Positions 16,984 to 24,588 of a stretch of DNA of 64,000 bases are shown here, in pieces. The notes under the pieces are model-generated. The model was given only the letters and a program-made list of their open reading frames with translations. It did no database searches and had not been told where the DNA came from. Numbering within the stretch: position 1 is the stretch's first letter; the number at the start of each line of letters is the position of its first letter. The DNA comes from Streptococcus suis (lineage in GTDB: Bacteria; Bacillota; Bacilli; Lactobacillales; Streptococcaceae), in the NCBI RefSeq assembly GCF_019856455.1, contig NZ_CP082205.1, forward strand, positions 744,001 to 808,000, read 5' to 3'. A program made the position numbers and the translations under genes.

Positions 16984-18579
16984 TTGTTTTACTACCTTAG
17001 AAAATGCAAGTTGGAGGTGCTGGCTTATGTCTCGGTAGCTCTTGTCTATGCTCTGATTTTGGCAGCAACAGGTTTTGTCTATGCTAGGGTTTCAGAGGCG
17101 GCTCTGTCCGGTGACCAGAAGGCATTTGTGACCGGTTCACTCATAGCGGTGGGCTTTTTCATCTGCGATACCTACTTTGACTACCTGCCTCGTTATCTCA
17201 AATCTAAGTTGGTCAATCGTATCATGGAAAGGGCTCGAAATCAACTGGTGGCTGTCTATGCAGCTGGTGATGATTCAGGAAATGATGACAAAAAGAGTGC
17301 TGACAAGATTCACATTTTGGTCAACCACATGGATGTCTTGGAAAATGGTTATCTAACACCGCTCTTGTCCATGTTGACAAGCCTCCTTGTTTTTACCTTT
17401 TCACTGATTGGTGCCCTTTATTTGCAAGGGACCATGACGCTGATTATGCTGGCTTTGTGCTTTATTCCTTTTCTCGCTCCCTTGATCAATAATCGTATCC
17501 TTGCTCATGCCACTCAGGATAGTCAGTCGGAGAAGAATGCCTACCTCAAGCTCTTTAGTGAGTTTGTTCATTCTCTGACCTTTATCCGAATCAGCACCAT
17601 TACTCCGATTTTTGAGGAGAAACTCCAAGCATCCAGTCAGGAATATGCTAGGCGAGCCAACCATTTTTCCAAAAAACAATCTCAGACCTACGCCGTGTCC
17701 TACGGTTTGAGTAGTGTGGTCTATTCGGGTGCCTGGATTATTGGTGGTATCTTTGTCTTTCAAGGCCTGCTGAAGATTTCAGACCTGATTGCTATGACCA
17801 CCCTCATGGGAACGGTGGCGGGGCCTATCCAGACCATGTCTGGACTGGTGACAGATTACCTGGCCAGTCGGACTGTTGTAGCAGATTTGACGACGATTTT
17901 ACAAGGCCAATTCCAGGAAAATGAAGCCAAGGAAGAACTGACTGAAACCATTGACAGCATCAGCTTGGAAACGATTACCTATGAGCAGAATAATCACCGC
18001 CTCTTTGATAGGTTTTCCTATCGTTTTCTTGCTAATAGAAAATATGCGATTCTAGGTAAAAGTGGCAGTGGCAAGACGACCTTGCTCCGTCTGCTGCTGG
18101 GGGTTCAGAAAGCAGATGAGGGACGGGTCTTGGTCAACCAGACCAATCTTGCGGACCTAGAACAGACCTCGTTTTTTGGAAAAATCTATTATCTTCCTCA
18201 AAAAACGGCTATTTTCTCAGCTAGTATTGGGGAAAATCTGAGCCTGTTTGGTCCCTTGGATCAGAGAAAGGCTCTGACTTGCTTGAGCAGGGTTGGTCTG
18301 CTAGACTGGTTTGAACGACAGGAAAATGGTTTCGCTACCCTGCTATCCTCTGCCCAGCAATTATCGGGAGGGGAGGAGCGGCGGTTTGATATAGCTAGAG
18401 CTCTCTATCGTGATGCGGAAGTCTTGTTATTTGATGAGCCAACGACGGGCTTAGATACTAGAAATGAAAGTTTAATTGCGGAAACCTTGTCCAAGATTGA
18501 GGATAAGTTGGTCATCGTCGTCACCCATTCGCAGAATGAAGAATTTCTAGGCTTGTTTGACGAGAGGCTTGTATTATAG
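16984..18579 (+). CDS. ABC transporter, fused permease and ATPase (exporter type)
   Basis: 531 residues. The N-terminal membrane domain has about six helices (residues 12-290). The ATPase domain has Walker A GKSGSGKTT, signature LSGGEERR and Walker B VLLFDEPTTGLD. The half-transporter plan is that of CydC/bacteriocin or peptide exporters. It starts at TTG 16984, eight bases after GGAGG; no in-frame ATG gives the first helix. It stands alone, so it probably acts as a homodimer. The substrate cannot be told from sequence. Confidence 0.8.
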   Translation: MFYYLRKCKLEVLAYVSVALVYALILAATGFVYARVSEAALSGDQKAFVTGSLIAVGFFICDTYFDYLPRYLKSKLVNRIMERARNQLVAVYAAGDDSGNDDKKSADKIHILVNHMDVLENGYLTPLLSMLTSLLVFTFSLIGALYLQGTMTLIMLALCFIPFLAPLINNRILAHATQDSQSEKNAYLKLFSEFVHSLTFIRISTITPIFEEKLQASSQEYARRANHFSKKQSQTYAVSYGLSSVVYSGAWIIGGIFVFQGLLKISDLIAMTTLMGTVAGPIQTMSGLVTDYLASRTVVADLTTILQGQFQENEAKEELTETIDSISLETITYEQNNHRLFDRFSYRFLANRKYAILGKSGSGKTTLLRLLLGVQKADEGRVLVNQTNLADLEQTSFFGKIYYLPQKTAIFSASIGENLSLFGPLDQRKALTCLSRVGLLDWFERQENGFATLLSSAQQLSGGEERRFDIARALYRDAEVLLFDEPTTGLDTRNESLIAETLSKIEDKLVIVVTHSQNEEFLGLFDERLVL

Positions 18580-18647
18580 GCTGGTTTTTACTTTGTTTCC
18601 TGTAAGTTTTTCGGTAAAATATGGAAAAGTAAAAAAGGAGTAAACAC

Positions 18648-19031
18648 ATGGGTTTGTTTTCAGGTTTGATGGGCAATGCCTCGCAGATGAATAATGACAA
18701 GGTAGAGCAAGAGTTGGCAGATATCCTTTTGGATGCGGAACAGGTAGCAATGGCTTTCAGCTTGGTTCGTGATTTGATTGTTTTTACAGAATATCGATTG
18801 ATTTTGGTCGATAAGCAAGGAATGACTGGGAAAAAGGTATCTTATAAATCGATTCCTTACCGCTCGATTTCACGCTTTACGGTAGAAACCTCTGGTCATT
18901 TTGACTTAGATGCCGAGCTGAAAATATGGATTTCCTCGGCTGTTGAACCTGCTGAAACCCTCCAATTTAAGAGTGATAAGAGTGTTATTCAGATCCAACA
19001 AGCACTTGCAGCAGCGGTATTGTTGAAATAA
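18648..19031 (+). CDS. PH-domain protein (bacterial PH, DUF1696-like)
   Basis: 127 residues without signal peptide or membrane segment. The single bacterial pleckstrin-homology-like domain is recognisable: 'LVRDLIVFTEYRLILVDKQGMTGKKVSYKSIPYRSISRFTVETSGHFDLDAELKIWI' in outline. The family is widespread in Firmicutes as a small stand-alone protein of unknown role. ATG 18648 follows AAAAGGAG. Its own terminator follows, so it is probably monocistronic. Confidence 0.8.
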   Translation: MGLFSGLMGNASQMNNDKVEQELADILLDAEQVAMAFSLVRDLIVFTEYRLILVDKQGMTGKKVSYKSIPYRSISRFTVETSGHFDLDAELKIWISSAVEPAETLQFKSDKSVIQIQQALAAAVLLK

Positions 19032-19043
19032 TTTTCTGAAGAA

Positions 19044-19068
19044 GGGGAGCGAAAGCTCCTTTTTTCAT
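19044..19068 (+). terminator. Intrinsic terminator after the PH-domain gene
   Basis: GGAGC, loop GAAA, GCTCC and a T tract, within about 30 bases of the stop. Confidence 0.8.
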
Positions 19069-19122
19069 GAAAACGCATTTTTTAAATTTTCAAGGCAAAA
19101 GCCGACCTTTATGCTTAGAATG

Positions 19123-19131
19123 TGTTATACT
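19123..19131 (+). promoter_or_regulatory. Extended -10 promoter of the cshA leader
   Basis: TGTTATACT (TG at 19123-19124, -10 at 19126-19131). Transcription would start near 19138, giving a leader of about 240 nt before cshA. Confidence 0.55.
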
Positions 19132-19137
19132 AGGTAA

Positions 19138-19376
19138 GTTGCAAGTCTGATACTGGTTAGTTCGCTGCCAGTGGAAATAATTGTTACAAAAAAAGTTAGA
19201 TAAGGTAGCTTCGCACTGCCTTGTAAAAGAAAGGAAATGCGTTAGGAAACTAGCTCGGGAAGAGTATTCGAACCCGTGCTAAAAACTTCGTGAAAAAGAT
19301 AGACTTCCTAGTGTGTACCCACACTGCGTTAGTCTCCTATTTTCACCTTGTTTTCTTAACGCACTTGGTATCATAA
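19138..19376 (+). ncRNA. Structured 5' leader RNA of cshA
   Basis: At least five stems can be drawn: ACTGG/CCAGT near 19150-19172; AAGGTAG/CTGCCTT near 19202-19222; GCTCGGG/CCCGTGC near 19252-19278; a long composite hairpin in which GTGAAAA pairs with TTTTCAC and AGACT with AGTCT around a perfect AGTGTG/CACACT tip; and a closing pairing of GCGTTAGGAAAC (about 19228) with GTTTTCTTAACGC (about 19349). It runs to the helicase start, where no clear Shine-Dalgarno is seen. I do not recognise an Rfam family. Folding is by eye. Confidence 0.55.
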
Positions 19377-20948
19377 TTGAAATTTACTGAATTAAACTTA
19401 TCCGAAGACATTTTGCTTGCTGTTGAGAAGGCTGGTTTTGAAACGCCGTCACCTATCCAGGAGCAGACTATTCCTCTCGCTCTTGAGGGTAAAGATGTGA
19501 TTGGTCAAGCCCAGACGGGTACTGGTAAAACAGCTGCCTTTGGTCTGCCCACCCTCAATAAAATTGACATCAATAATCAAGCTGTTCAAGCCCTAATTAT
19601 TGCTCCAACGCGTGAGTTGGCGGTGCAAAGTCAAGAAGAACTCTTCAAATTTGGTCGTGAAAAGGGTGTGAAAGTCCGCTCTGTTTACGGTGGTTCTAGC
19701 ATTGAAAAACAAATCAAGGCCCTTCGTTCTGGTGCTCACATTGTTGTTGGTACACCTGGTCGTCTCTTGGACTTGATCAAACGTAAAGCTCTCAAGCTTG
19801 ACGGCGTTGAAACCCTTATTCTTGACGAGGCAGATGAAATGCTCAACATGGGCTTCTTGGATGACATTGAAGCCATTATCGAGCGTGTTCCTGAAAGTCG
19901 CCAGACTCTCCTATTTTCTGCGACTATGCCAGAGCCAATCAAGCGTATCGGTGTCAAATTCATGAAAGAGCCTGAGCACGTTAAGATTGCGGCCAAGGAA
20001 TTGACCAATGTGAACGTGGACCAATACTATATCCGTGTCAAAGAACATGAAAAATTTGATACCATGACACGCCTCATGGACGTTGACCAGCCTGAATTAT
20101 CTATCGTCTTCGGTCGTACCAAACGTCGTGTCGATGAATTGACTCGTGGTTTGAAACTGCGTGGCTTCCGTGCAGAGGGTATCCACGGAGATTTGGACCA
20201 GAACAAGCGCCTTCGTGTTATTCGTGATTTTAAAAATGACCAAATTGATGTCCTTGTTGCGACGGACGTTGCGGCGCGTGGTTTGGATATTTCAGGTGTA
20301 ACGCATGTCTATAACTACGATATTCCACAGGATCCAGAAAGCTATGTTCACCGTATCGGTCGTACCGGTCGTGCGGGTCAATCAGGTCAGTCTATTACCT
20401 TTGTTTCGCCAAACGAGATGGGCTACTTGGCCATCATCGAAGATTTGACCAAGAAACGTATGAAAGGACTTAAGCCGGCAACTGCCGAAGAGGCCTTTGA
20501 AGCCAAGAAAAAAGTTGCTTTGAAGAAGATTGAACGTGACTTCGCAGACGAGACCATTCGTGGAAACTTTGATAAGTTTAAGAAAGATGCAATCAAGCTG
20601 GCGACTGAATTTACGCCTGAAGAGCTTGCTCTCTACGTACTTAGTCTGACCGTACAAGATCCAGATAGCTTGCCAGAAGTGGAAATCGCGCGTGAAAAAC
20701 CACTGCCATTCAAGTTTGCACCTGGTCAAGCCAAGGGCAAGGGTGGCCGTGGTGGTCGCGACCGTGATCGTGGTGGTCGTCGTGATGGTGACCGCAACCG
20801 AGACCGTGGAGGACGCCGTGGTGACCGCAATCGTCGCGATGACAAGTTCAAACGTGACAACCGCCGTCAAGATAACAAAAAACCACACCAACGCACATCA
20901 AGTGAAAAGAAAACAGGCTTTGTGATTCGCAATAAAGGGGAGAGATAA
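19377..20948 (+). CDS. cshA: DEAD-box ATP-dependent RNA helicase CshA
   Basis: 523 residues. Helicase motifs are in order: Q motif (SPIQEQTIPLAL), I QTGTGKTAA, Ia PTRELA, II DEADEMLNMG, III SAT, IV-V (DVLVATDVAARGLD) and VI HRIGRTGRAG. A CshA-type C-terminal region follows, ending in an Arg/Gly/Asp-rich tail (about 450-523) that binds RNA. CshA works in mRNA decay, rRNA maturation and cold adaptation. The start is TTG 19377 by family N-terminus; the upstream sequence gives only a weak ribosome site, and a structured leader precedes it. Confidence 0.95.
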   Translation: MKFTELNLSEDILLAVEKAGFETPSPIQEQTIPLALEGKDVIGQAQTGTGKTAAFGLPTLNKIDINNQAVQALIIAPTRELAVQSQEELFKFGREKGVKVRSVYGGSSIEKQIKALRSGAHIVVGTPGRLLDLIKRKALKLDGVETLILDEADEMLNMGFLDDIEAIIERVPESRQTLLFSATMPEPIKRIGVKFMKEPEHVKIAAKELTNVNVDQYYIRVKEHEKFDTMTRLMDVDQPELSIVFGRTKRRVDELTRGLKLRGFRAEGIHGDLDQNKRLRVIRDFKNDQIDVLVATDVAARGLDISGVTHVYNYDIPQDPESYVHRIGRTGRAGQSGQSITFVSPNEMGYLAIIEDLTKKRMKGLKPATAEEAFEAKKKVALKKIERDFADETIRGNFDKFKKDAIKLATEFTPEELALYVLSLTVQDPDSLPEVEIAREKPLPFKFAPGQAKGKGGRGGRDRDRGGRRDGDRNRDRGGRRGDRNRRDDKFKRDNRRQDNKKPHQRTSSEKKTGFVIRNKGER

Positions 20949-20959
20949 GCCGTATTTGA

Positions 20960-20987
20960 CAGACCATAAAGAGTGGTCTGTTTTTTT
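20960..20987 (+). terminator. Intrinsic terminator of cshA
   Basis: CAGACCA, loop TAAAGAG, TGGTCTG and seven T residues. Confidence 0.9.
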
Positions 20988-20992
20988 GAAAT

Positions 20993-21016
20993 CTATTTAG
21001 AAAATAATCGAAATAG
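20993..21016. promoter_or_regulatory. Upstream imperfect operator of the sdpR-like gene
   Basis: A 24-bp site starting CTATTTAGAAA and ending AAATAG, matching the outer arms of the perfect palindrome at 21049-21072. It lies just upstream of the -35 hexamer. Together the two sites bracket the promoter. Confidence 0.5.
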
Positions 21017-21019
21017 TTC

Positions 21020-21047
21020 TTGACAAACAATAAAAACAGAGTATAAT
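21020..21047 (+). promoter_or_regulatory. Promoter of the sdpR-sdpI-like operon
   Basis: TTGACA (21020-21025), 16-nt spacer, TATAAT (21042-21047). Confidence 0.75.
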
Positions 21048-21048
21048 T

Positions 21049-21072
21049 CTATTTAGAAATATTTCTAAATAG
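21049..21072. promoter_or_regulatory. Perfect 24-bp palindromic operator
   Basis: CTATTTAGAAAT followed directly by ATTTCTAAATAG, at the transcription start just below the -10. The position and symmetry fit autorepression by the ArsR-type protein encoded 20 bases downstream. Confidence 0.7.
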
Positions 21073-21091
21073 ATGGACAAGGAGGCTTATT

Positions 21092-21370
21092 ATGGGATTG
21101 TCTGAAACCTTGAAGGCAATTTCTGCTCCTATTCGTAGGCAAATTCTAGATAGTCTTAAGTCGGGGCCGAAGTCTGCTGGGGAAATTGTAGAACAATTTC
21201 AATTAACAGGAGCAACAGTTTCTCATCATTTATCCACTTTGAAAAAAGCTGGATTAATTTTGGAGGAAAAGCAGAAAAATTTTATTTATTATCGTCTAAA
21301 CTATACGGTCTTTGAAGAAGTCTTGGTTTGGATTGCAAGTTTTGGAGGGAAACAAGATGAAGAAAATTGA
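21092..21370 (+). CDS. ArsR/SdpR-family autorepressor
   Basis: A 92-residue winged-helix protein with the ArsR/SdpR core: ISAPIRRQILDSLKSGPKSAGEIVEQF, then the recognition helix region TGATVSHHLSTLKKAGLI and the wing EEKQKNFIYYRLN. It lacks the cysteine metal site of classic ArsR sensors, as SdpR does. It overlaps the SdpI-like gene by 14 bases. In Bacillus, SdpR represses its own operon until membrane SdpI sequesters it in response to the SdpC toxin; no sdpC-like gene is seen here. Confidence 0.8.
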   Translation: MGLSETLKAISAPIRRQILDSLKSGPKSAGEIVEQFQLTGATVSHHLSTLKKAGLILEEKQKNFIYYRLNYTVFEEVLVWIASFGGKQDEEN

Positions 21371-21956
21371 CATAAAAACATTATTAGCAACTTCTAGTAT
21401 ATTTCTACTGATTGCTGTATTGACGATTTGTTACTATGGAGCCTTGCCAGACACCATGGTGACACATTTTTCGGTAAATGGTGAGCCAAATGGCTCTATG
21501 GCCAAGTATATGATGATTTTGACACCGCTATCATTCTTTTGTGTTCACCTATTCATTTGTGTACTTTATGATGTGAAAGGGATAGGGAAAACACCAGTCA
21601 TTCGAGTGGTCAAATGGTTTTTTCCGCTACTGTTTCTTATCGTTCAAGTTTCTTTACTCTGGTATAATTTAGGAGTAGAATTGGATTATCGGAGACTTGT
21701 CATTGGACTGCTGGCTGTCTATTATATGGTGATAGGAAATTATTTACCCAAGGAGGAATTGGACAGCAAGACCAACGAAATAGAACGAAAGGGAAGAAAG
21801 CAGTCAGGCTATCTCTTGATGATTGGTGGGTTGTTACAGTTAGTAAGTTTGTTAGGTTCACCAACCCTATCTATCCTTGTAATGATATTGGTTGGAATTT
21901 CTGTTGTAAGTCTTAGCATCTACTATGCTTATCTGCATTTTAAAACCGCTTCATAA
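21357..21956 (+). CDS. SdpI/YhfL-like membrane protein (DUF1648)
   Basis: 199 residues with about six membrane helices. The conserved DUF1648 segment follows helix 1: LPDTMVTHFSVNGEPNGS. Family knowledge: SdpI gives immunity to the SdpC toxin and also acts as the signal receptor that binds SdpR. ATG 21357 lies within the end of the regulator gene behind GGAGG, so translation is coupled. Whether it protects against a self-made or foreign bacteriocin is unknown. Confidence 0.8.
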   Translation: MKKIDIKTLLATSSIFLLIAVLTICYYGALPDTMVTHFSVNGEPNGSMAKYMMILTPLSFFCVHLFICVLYDVKGIGKTPVIRVVKWFFPLLFLIVQVSLLWYNLGVELDYRRLVIGLLAVYYMVIGNYLPKEELDSKTNEIERKGRKQSGYLLMIGGLLQLVSLLGSPTLSILVMILVGISVVSLSIYYAYLHFKTAS

Positions 21957-21970
21957 TTGGAGCGGTTTTT
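21942..21970 (+). terminator. Intrinsic terminator overlapping the sdpI-like stop
   Basis: AAAACCGCT, 10-nt loop holding the stop codon, AGCGGTTTT. The T tract doubles as the upstream edge of the next promoter. Confidence 0.75.
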
Positions 21971-21978
21971 GTTATACT
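21970..21978 (+). promoter_or_regulatory. Extended -10 promoter of the GNAT leader
   Basis: TGTTATACT with the -10 at 21973-21978. The transcript would start near 21985, eight bases before the leader Shine-Dalgarno. Confidence 0.5.
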
Positions 21979-22005
21979 AGAGGTAGCAAAACAGGAGGTA
22001 CGACC

Positions 22006-22044
22006 ATGGGTATTTTAACAATGGACAAAGCCTTTGTATTCTAA
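22006..22044 (+). CDS. Candidate 12-residue leader peptide (MGILTMDKAFVF)
   Basis: ATG 22006 lies six bases after a perfect AGGAGGT (21993-21999), the strongest ribosome site in this area, and the ORF stops with TAA at 22042. Its last codons form the left arm of the hairpin that hides the ribosome site of the downstream acetyltransferase gene. The arrangement is like the leaders of erm and cat genes. The MGI start and the AFV ending recall Erm leader peptides, but with so few residues this may be chance. Confidence 0.6.
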   Translation: MGILTMDKAFVF

Positions 22045-22060
22045 AATAATAATACAAAGG
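22031..22060 (+). promoter_or_regulatory. Shine-Dalgarno-sequestering hairpin upstream of the GNAT gene
   Basis: CCTTTGTATT (22031-22040) pairs perfectly with AATACAAAGG (22051-22060) over a 10-nt loop. The right arm contains most of AAGGAG (22057-22062), the ribosome site for ATG 22069. A ribosome paused near the leader stop would melt the left arm and free the site. Confidence 0.65.
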
Positions 22061-22068
22061 AGAACATC

Positions 22069-22476
22069 ATGATTACTTACAGACAAAATCCTCAACTTGA
22101 TTTTCAAGCAGTCCTTGAAATCTATGAATCAGTTGGTTGGACAAATTATACTGACCGGCCTACCATGTTACAGAAGGCCTTGGAACATAGTCTGCTCGTT
22201 CTTGCTGCCTTTGACGGTGACCGTCTAGTGGGTCTTTTGCGGGCAGTTGGTGATGGTTATTCTATCATCTTCATTCAGGATATTTTGGTCCTCCCCGCCT
22301 ATCAGCGTCAGGGAATTGGTCGCAATCTTTTAGAGCAGGCCATTGCCTACTTCTCAGGTATTTATCAGCTTCATCTCTTGACGGACAATACTGAGAAAAC
22401 ACGTTCTTTCTATGAGGCAATTGGCTTTACAGCCGTTGATAGCCTGGACTGTGTCGCTTACACCTATTTAAAATAA
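22069..22476 (+). CDS. GNAT-family N-acetyltransferase
   Basis: 135 residues. The acetyl-CoA loop Q-R-Q-G-I-G follows the beta-4 strand (IIFIQDILVLPAYQRQGIGRNLLEQA), and the C-terminal 'NTEKTRSFYEAIGF' is typical of small GNAT enzymes. The substrate is unknown. A leader peptide plus sequestering hairpin upstream suggests translational induction, usually seen with antibiotic-modifying or ribosome-protecting genes, so an antibiotic or ribosomal target is possible but unproven. Confidence 0.8.
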   Translation: MITYRQNPQLDFQAVLEIYESVGWTNYTDRPTMLQKALEHSLLVLAAFDGDRLVGLLRAVGDGYSIIFIQDILVLPAYQRQGIGRNLLEQAIAYFSGIYQLHLLTDNTEKTRSFYEAIGFTAVDSLDCVAYTYLK

Positions 22477-22491
22477 TAAAACAATCTAAAA

Positions 22492-22524
22492 AAGCAAAAG
22501 GCTGGTTGGCCAGCCTTTTGCTTT
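22492..22524. terminator. Bidirectional-looking terminator after the GNAT gene
   Basis: AAGCAAAAGGCTGG, loop TTGG, CCAGCCTTTTGCTT: a perfect 14-bp stem. Confidence 0.85.
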
Positions 22525-22609
22525 GAGCAAATGATTTGAATTTCAAATCAAAAAGAGTAGAATATATTTATCGATAATTAGTAATAACGGATGATAAAGG
22601 AGATGAACA

Positions 22610-23221
22610 ATGGCAACTGTATTAATTGTAAAGGCTCACCCCCTCGACGCACAAAAGTCCTACGCCTTGCGGGCTTTGGAAGAGTTTCAAACTCGGTACG
22701 CCAGTTTGTACCCAGAAGATCGGATTGAAATAGTAGATGTTTTTGAAGACCAGATTCCAGCTTTGGATAAGCCTTTGTTAGAGGCTATGGGAGCAGCTAA
22801 AAAAGGCGAAGCTATCAGCCCTGAACAAGCAGAGCAGTTGGACCGCTACAATGCCTTGACCCAACAATTTCTTGCAGCAGATAAGATTGTCGTCGTCAAT
22901 CCTCTTTGGAACCTCAATGTGCCTAGCCAGCTCGTTTCATGGATTAACACCATCAATGTAGCAGGCCTGACCTTCAAGTATGGACCTGAGGGGTCTATCG
23001 GCTTGGTCAAGGATAAAAAACTCCTACACATCCAGTCCAATGGTGGTGTTTATGCAGGTCAAGATCCAGCTGCCCAGTACATCAAGTCTATCTTTGAATT
23101 TTTAGGCTTTGAAGACATTCATCAGGTCTTTATCGAGGGGCAATCGGCTGATCCAAGTCAGGCTCAGGCTATTTTTGAAGAAGCTATGGGGAAAATTGAT
23201 ACAATTTTGGAAGCATTTTAA
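22610..23221 (+). CDS. FMN-dependent NAD(P)H oxidoreductase (AzoR/flavodoxin-like)
   Basis: A 203-residue flavodoxin-like fold protein. The phosphate loop follows strand 1 (LIVKAHPLDAQKSYALRAL), and the FMN-contact segment is PLWNLNVPSQLVSWIN, typical of the AzoR/AcpD family, with 'QSNGGVYAG' near the isoalloxazine ring. Such enzymes reduce quinones, azo dyes and nitro compounds and protect against thiol or electrophile stress. Monocistronic between two terminators. ATG 22610 follows AAGGAG. Confidence 0.85.
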   Translation: MATVLIVKAHPLDAQKSYALRALEEFQTRYASLYPEDRIEIVDVFEDQIPALDKPLLEAMGAAKKGEAISPEQAEQLDRYNALTQQFLAADKIVVVNPLWNLNVPSQLVSWINTINVAGLTFKYGPEGSIGLVKDKKLLHIQSNGGVYAGQDPAAQYIKSIFEFLGFEDIHQVFIEGQSADPSQAQAIFEEAMGKIDTILEAF

Positions 23222-23223
23222 AT

Positions 23224-23258
23224 AAAAAGCCTCGTACTATTTTGTACGAGGTTTTTTT
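23224..23258. terminator. Bidirectional terminator between convergent genes
   Basis: CCTCGTAC, loop TATTTT, GTACGAGG with T tracts on both strands. The stop codon and last codons of the minus-strand GIY-YIG gene lie within it. Confidence 0.85.
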
Positions 23259-23509
23259 GTCATTTCTGCGATATAATCTAACTTACTCTGCCGACTGCGT
23301 TTCTTAAACAAAGCCTCGGCAGACATGGCTTCTTGCTTGCTGTCAAAGGCTTCCTGATAGAGCAGGCTGACAGGCAGGCGTGCGCGGGTGTACTTGGCCC
23401 CTTTCCCACGATTATGGGTAGCAAGCCGCTTCTCCACATCAGTCGTATAGCCAGTATAAAGACTCCCATCGGCACATTCCAAAACATAAAAGTAGGCCTT
23501 ATTTTCCAT
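23237..23509 (-). CDS. GIY-YIG nuclease-domain protein (UPF0213/YhbQ-like)
   Basis: 90 residues containing one GIY-YIG domain: [37 protein letters not shown] in outline, with the two Tyr positions of the motif (Y-V-L, Y-T-G-Y) and the following Arg. These small stand-alone proteins resemble the UvrC N-terminal nuclease; their role is unclear. The start at 23509 overlaps the end of the upstream TrmN6-like gene by 11 bases, so the two are translationally coupled. The stop sits in the transcription terminator. Confidence 0.85.
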   Translation of the reverse strand: MENKAYFYVLECADGSLYTGYTTDVEKRLATHNRGKGAKYTRARLPVSLLYQEAFDSKQEAMSAEALFKKRSRQSKLDYIAEMTKKPRTK

Positions 23510-24248
23510 AATAAATCTCACGAATAGCCGGAGTGTAGTCGCCGTTTTCCTCATGGACAACCAGAGGTGGCAGGATGTGCAGCCCATCTACCGATCCGTC
23601 CTTGATCGCTTCAATCAGCAACATATTGGCCTCCTTGCTGGCCTTGGGATAGACAAACTGGATGCGTTTGGGAGCTAGTTTGTAGGTTCTCAGCGTGTCC
23701 AAAATATCTAAAAATCGATCGGGCCTGTGAACCATGGCCAAGCGACCATTGGACTTGAGCACCTGTTGGGCCACCTGACAAATACTATCTAGGTTGGTTG
23801 CAATCTCATGTCTGGCTAGGAGATAATGCTCGCTTTCATTGAGGTTTGACTCTTTATCTACCTTGAAATAGGGAGGATTGCAGAGCATCAAATCAACCTT
23901 GGACCGTAAATTATACTGGGGCAGGTTTGCCAAGTCGTCATTGATAATCGAAACCTGCTCCTCCAGACCATTGAGGGCAATGGAACGGCGGTTCATATCA
24001 GCTAGTCGCTCCTGCAACTCGACCTGAATAATCTGAGCCTTGGTGCGTGTAGAGGCAAAGAGGCCCACCGCCCCATTTCCGCTACAAAGATCGACAATCA
24101 GCCCCTTCTGAGCAGGAATTTTTGGAAACCGCGAAAGAAGAACGCTGTCAATCGAGTAGCTAAAAACCTCTCGATTTTGAATAATCTGAACATCTGTCGA
24201 GAAGAGCTGGTCAATCCGCTCTCCGTCTAATAACTCAATTTTTTGCAT
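23499..24248 (-). CDS. tRNA1(Val) (adenine-N6)-methyltransferase-like enzyme
   Basis: 249 residues with a Rossmann-fold S-adenosylmethionine site ([17 protein letters not shown]) and the adenine-N6 catalytic motif NPPY ([10 protein letters not shown]). This is the YfiC/TrmN6-like family that modifies A37 of tRNA1(Val). The frame extends upstream to 24281, but the ATG at 24248 fits the family N-terminus ([13 protein letters not shown]). It forms a two-gene unit with the GIY-YIG gene, a pairing common in Firmicutes. Confidence 0.85.
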   Translation of the reverse strand: MQKIELLDGERIDQLFSTDVQIIQNREVFSYSIDSVLLSRFPKIPAQKGLIVDLCSGNGAVGLFASTRTKAQIIQVELQERLADMNRRSIALNGLEEQVSIINDDLANLPQYNLRSKVDLMLCNPPYFKVDKESNLNESEHYLLARHEIATNLDSICQVAQQVLKSNGRLAMVHRPDRFLDILDTLRTYKLAPKRIQFVYPKASKEANMLLIEAIKDGSVDGLHILPPLVVHEENGDYTPAIREIYYGK

Positions 24249-24327
24249 AGGTATATTATACCATCTTTGAATGAAAATCACTGTATATTTTGAAACAAAA
24301 AGAGAGCGAATACTTCGCCCTCAATCC

Positions 24328-24579
24328 TTAAATAAAAAATTCTACCCAAGCCCCAACTAGCAAGAATGCGATGCAGAGATAGATTTGCCAATTTGCCCTC
24401 AACATCCATTCTTTAGACCAAAAGGCACTGCGGGCTGTACCGACAGAAGCAAAAAGCAAGAGCCCAAGCCAGAGGGTAGGCCCCTTGTCCAACCATTCTC
24501 CAATGCTACCAAGCAACAACAATATCATCAAATAAAAGTTAAAACTCCGATAAAATTCTTTATTAAATTCTTTAAACAT
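24328..24579 (-). CDS. Small three-helix membrane protein, paralogue 3
   Basis: 83 residues, three predicted membrane helices. The N-terminus FNKEFYRSFNFYLMI shares the pattern F-N-K-x-F-Y-R-x-x-x-F-Y with the next two genes upstream. The family is not one I can name. It ends the minus-strand unit, nine bases after paralogue 2. Size and topology resemble bacteriocin immunity proteins, but that is only a resemblance. Confidence 0.7.
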   Translation of the reverse strand: MFKEFNKEFYRSFNFYLMILLLLGSIGEWLDKGPTLWLGLLLFASVGTARSAFWSKEWMLRANWQIYLCIAFLLVGAWVEFFI

Positions 24580-24588
24580 ATAAAATCC

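Noticed and set aside
20382..20891. Long minus-strand ORF opposite the end of cshA, rich in Thr and Val
   Set aside because: It is the antisense of Arg/Gly-rich codons in cshA; there is no ribosome site and its product has a biased composition.
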